Of a stretch of 7,176 nt of DNA, positions 5,514 through 7,176 are shown in pieces (the stretch's first letter is position 1; every line of letters begins with the position of its first letter). Both the position numbers and the translations under genes were made by a program. The stretch lies in NCBI GenBank assembly GCA_900540635.1, contig UQGU01000084.1, positions 1-7,176 of the forward strand, read 5' to 3'. Source of the DNA: an uncultured Eubacteriales bacterium. Its GTDB lineage: Bacteria; Bacillota; Clostridia; Oscillospirales; Oscillospiraceae. Below the pieces are notes generated by a model, which saw only the letters and a list, made by a program, of their open reading frames with translations, made no database searches and had not been told where the DNA came from.

Positions 5514-6926
5514 TTATCTTCTGCGCTTGACCAGATGCAGCAGCTGCTGCACGGTCTGCACAAAGGGCTTTCGGTTTGCCACCAGCAGGAGCAGCAGCGC
5601 AGCGATCTGCCCGATGGGCTGGATGGGGCTGTTTACAAAGCACAGCAGGCTCTGGATGCCAAGCAGCGCGGCGCTGAAAACCAGACGGGTGAAGCGCAGG
5701 GGGAAGGGAATGAGCTTCCTGGCGCTGACAGCGCGGATGGAGAAGCAGAGCACATAGCTGGCCAGCGTTGCAATGGCAGCACCCTGAATGCCGATGCGGG
5801 GAATGAGCAGCAGGTTCAGGAGGATGTTGGCCAGAGCCCCCCACAGGGTAGTCCGGAAGGAGAGACGGCTCTTTTCCGTGACCACATACACGCTTCCCAT
5901 GAAGGAGGCAAAGGCGGAGAAGACCATGGCAATGCTGAGCACCGGCACATATTTCCAGGCTTCAAAGTAGCGGGCGGCAGAGAGCAGCCGAATCTCTACC
6001 CGGCACAGGACGATGAGGACGCTGCCCGCCATGACCATGGCGGAGAGAAAAGCGCTCCAGACCTGACCGTAAAACCGGATATGTACCTCCCGGTCGCCGG
6101 TGGCTTCCTCAATGGCGGAGAATTGCCAGGCCTCCAGGAAAATGGTGGAAAGCAGGGTCAGAACCGTGGGAATTTTGCAGGCCACGGCGTACAGGCCGTT
6201 GGCCTCTGTGCCCAGAAAATAGGCGATCATGTACCGGTCCGACACGCTGGTGATCCACCAGAAGATGGTGGTGGGAATCAGGGGGATGCTGTAGCGCAGC
6301 ATGGACTTCCACAGGGGCTTTTCCGGATCGGGCGTACAGACCGTCCAGAGCTTCTCGTGCAGCACCAGATACAGTGTGCACAGCCCATCCGCAGCCACGA
6401 CGGACATCACATAGCCAAGAACTCCCAGCCTGAAGAACAGCAGGAAGAGAATATTGAAGAAGATGACCAGGGCAGTATTGAGGATGCCCTGCAGGGCGAA
6501 CAGGCCGGTTTTTCCCTCGGCCCGGACATACTGGGCGCACAGGCTGTGCAGGTTAGAGGCCAGGGTATAGGCGCAGATCAGCACCGCATATTCCTTGAGA
6601 GAGCTGCTGTAGGATAGCAGCGGACAGGCCAGCAGCAGCACTGCCGAACCGAGGAGAATGGTGATCAGCCCGCCGGTAAAGACGGTGTTTCGCTGAGAGA
6701 CCCGGTCCAGGGCGAAGCGGAAGACGCCATTGGTAATGCCCAGGGAGGCGATGGGGATCAGCAGATTGGCCGTCTGCATGATCAGGTCTGCCGTGCCGTA
6801 GTCCGAGGGACGCAGCACACCGGTATAGAACCGGACCATCAAAAAGGTCAGCAGCTTGGAGCCAAAGGTGCCAAGACCCAGCAGAAAGGTATTATTGAGA
6901 AGCGTTTTGTATTTTTGGTTGTGCAT
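5514..6926 (-). CDS. Polysaccharide/oligosaccharide flippase, Wzx/RfbX-like (MOP superfamily)
   Basis: A 470-residue polytopic membrane protein with about 12-14 hydrophobic segments and a basic C-terminus (KRRR). Family hallmarks are the N-terminal KLLTFLMVRFYTGVL followed by PSDYGTADL (about 24-48), the central SVSDRYMIAYFLG and NGLYAVACKIP (227-253), and LIPRIGIQGAAIATL (374-388). Such proteins move lipid-linked sugar precursors across the cytoplasmic membrane for capsule, exopolysaccharide or wall-polymer synthesis. The length is full for the family. The start at 6926 has only a modest ribosome site (TGGAAA, about 9 bases upstream). No glycosyltransferase, polymerase or sugar-nucleotide gene is nearby in this window, so the substrate cannot be inferred. 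It has its own consensus promoter at 6980-7008 and a terminator just after its stop, so it is probably monocistronic. Confidence 0.9.
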   Translation of the reverse strand: MHNQKYKTLLNNTFLLGLGTFGSKLLTFLMVRFYTGVLRPSDYGTADLIMQTANLLIPIASLGITNGVFRFALDRVSQRNTVFTGGLITILLGSAVLLLACPLLSYSSSLKEYAVLICAYTLASNLHSLCAQYVRAEGKTGLFALQGILNTALVIFFNILFLLFFRLGVLGYVMSVVAADGLCTLYLVLHEKLWTVCTPDPEKPLWKSMLRYSIPLIPTTIFWWITSVSDRYMIAYFLGTEANGLYAVACKIPTVLTLLSTIFLEAWQFSAIEEATGDREVHIRFYGQVWSAFLSAMVMAGSVLIVLCRVEIRLLSAARYFEAWKYVPVLSIAMVFSAFASFMGSVYVVTEKSRLSFRTTLWGALANILLNLLLIPRIGIQGAAIATLASYVLCFSIRAVSARKLIPFPLRFTRLVFSAALLGIQSLLCFVNSPIQPIGQIAALLLLLVANRKPFVQTVQQLLHLVKRRR

Positions 6927-6979
6927 ATCTGTTTTCCAGCCTTAATTTTCTTCTAAGTGTAAAGATATCCTAACTCCTA

Positions 6980-7008
6980 ATTATAGACAGAACGTTACAG
7001 AATGTCAA
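6980..7008 (-). promoter_or_regulatory. Perfect consensus sigma-A promoter of the flippase gene
   Basis: On the minus strand, TTGACA (7008-7003), 17 bases, TATAAT (6985-6980). The expected transcript starts near 6973, with a leader of about 46 bases before the ATG at 6926. No operator-like repeat is obvious around it. Confidence 0.85.
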
Positions 7009-7055
7009 ACAGAAGATGGGGGCACGAGAAAATGACATTTTTCTGAATTTCACTC

Positions 7056-7084
7056 TTGACAAACTGGAAAATGCGTTGTATAAT
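7056..7084 (+). promoter_or_regulatory. Perfect consensus sigma-A promoter of the tRNA
   Basis: TTGACA (7056-7061), 17 bases, TATAAT (7079-7084). Transcription would begin around 7091, about 15 bases before the mature tRNA 5' end. This fits a strong stable-RNA promoter. Confidence 0.88.
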
Positions 7085-7105
7085 ACCCAAGCATTCGGCG
7101 GAAAT

Positions 7106-7176
<71 letters not shown>

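Overview
The window looks like chromosome of a moderately high-GC gut-type Clostridia, probably Oscillospiraceae. This rests on the style of the ECF sigma factors, the GyrI-like protein and a palindromic intergenic repeat that I recall as common in that group. No single marker proves the taxon.

Left part (1-1200, leftward). The window opens with the first 16 codons of a leftward gene, preceded by an extended -10 promoter. Next is a leftward unit with a sigma-A-type promoter (1029-1057), a GyrI-like small-molecule-binding protein (304-945), a possible 39-residue ORF joined to it by an ATGA overlap (188-307), and a hairpin terminator (145-181). A short rightward coding remnant (about 1068-1136) lies under that promoter. 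A very strong bidirectional terminator follows at 1169-1200.

Centre (1241-5456). Two paralogous two-gene modules stand head to head. Each has an ECF sigma factor of 184 residues (about 60% identical by hand count, no gaps). Each sigma gene overlaps by 4 nt (ATGA) a single-pass membrane protein, which is a candidate anti-sigma/sensor. The membrane proteins resemble each other in the short cytoplasmic N-terminus and membrane segment, but their extracellular parts are unrelated by eye. Both sigma genes carry the same leader motif, TGACC-N19-CTAC followed by AGGGTGA, which is a candidate autoregulated ECF promoter. The right module also has a sigma-A-like promoter. The 471-base space between the modules holds a palindromic repeat of about 200 bp (3396-3599) built from nested hairpins.

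Right part (5457-7176). A bidirectional terminator separates the right module from a convergent, leftward polysaccharide flippase of the Wzx/MATE-like superfamily. Its promoter matches the sigma-A consensus perfectly. A second perfect consensus promoter points the other way and drives a tRNA-Thr(GGU) that runs off the window end.

The most interesting content is the duplicated sigma/membrane-protein system: one transcription core with two different sensor heads, possibly cross-regulating through a shared promoter type.
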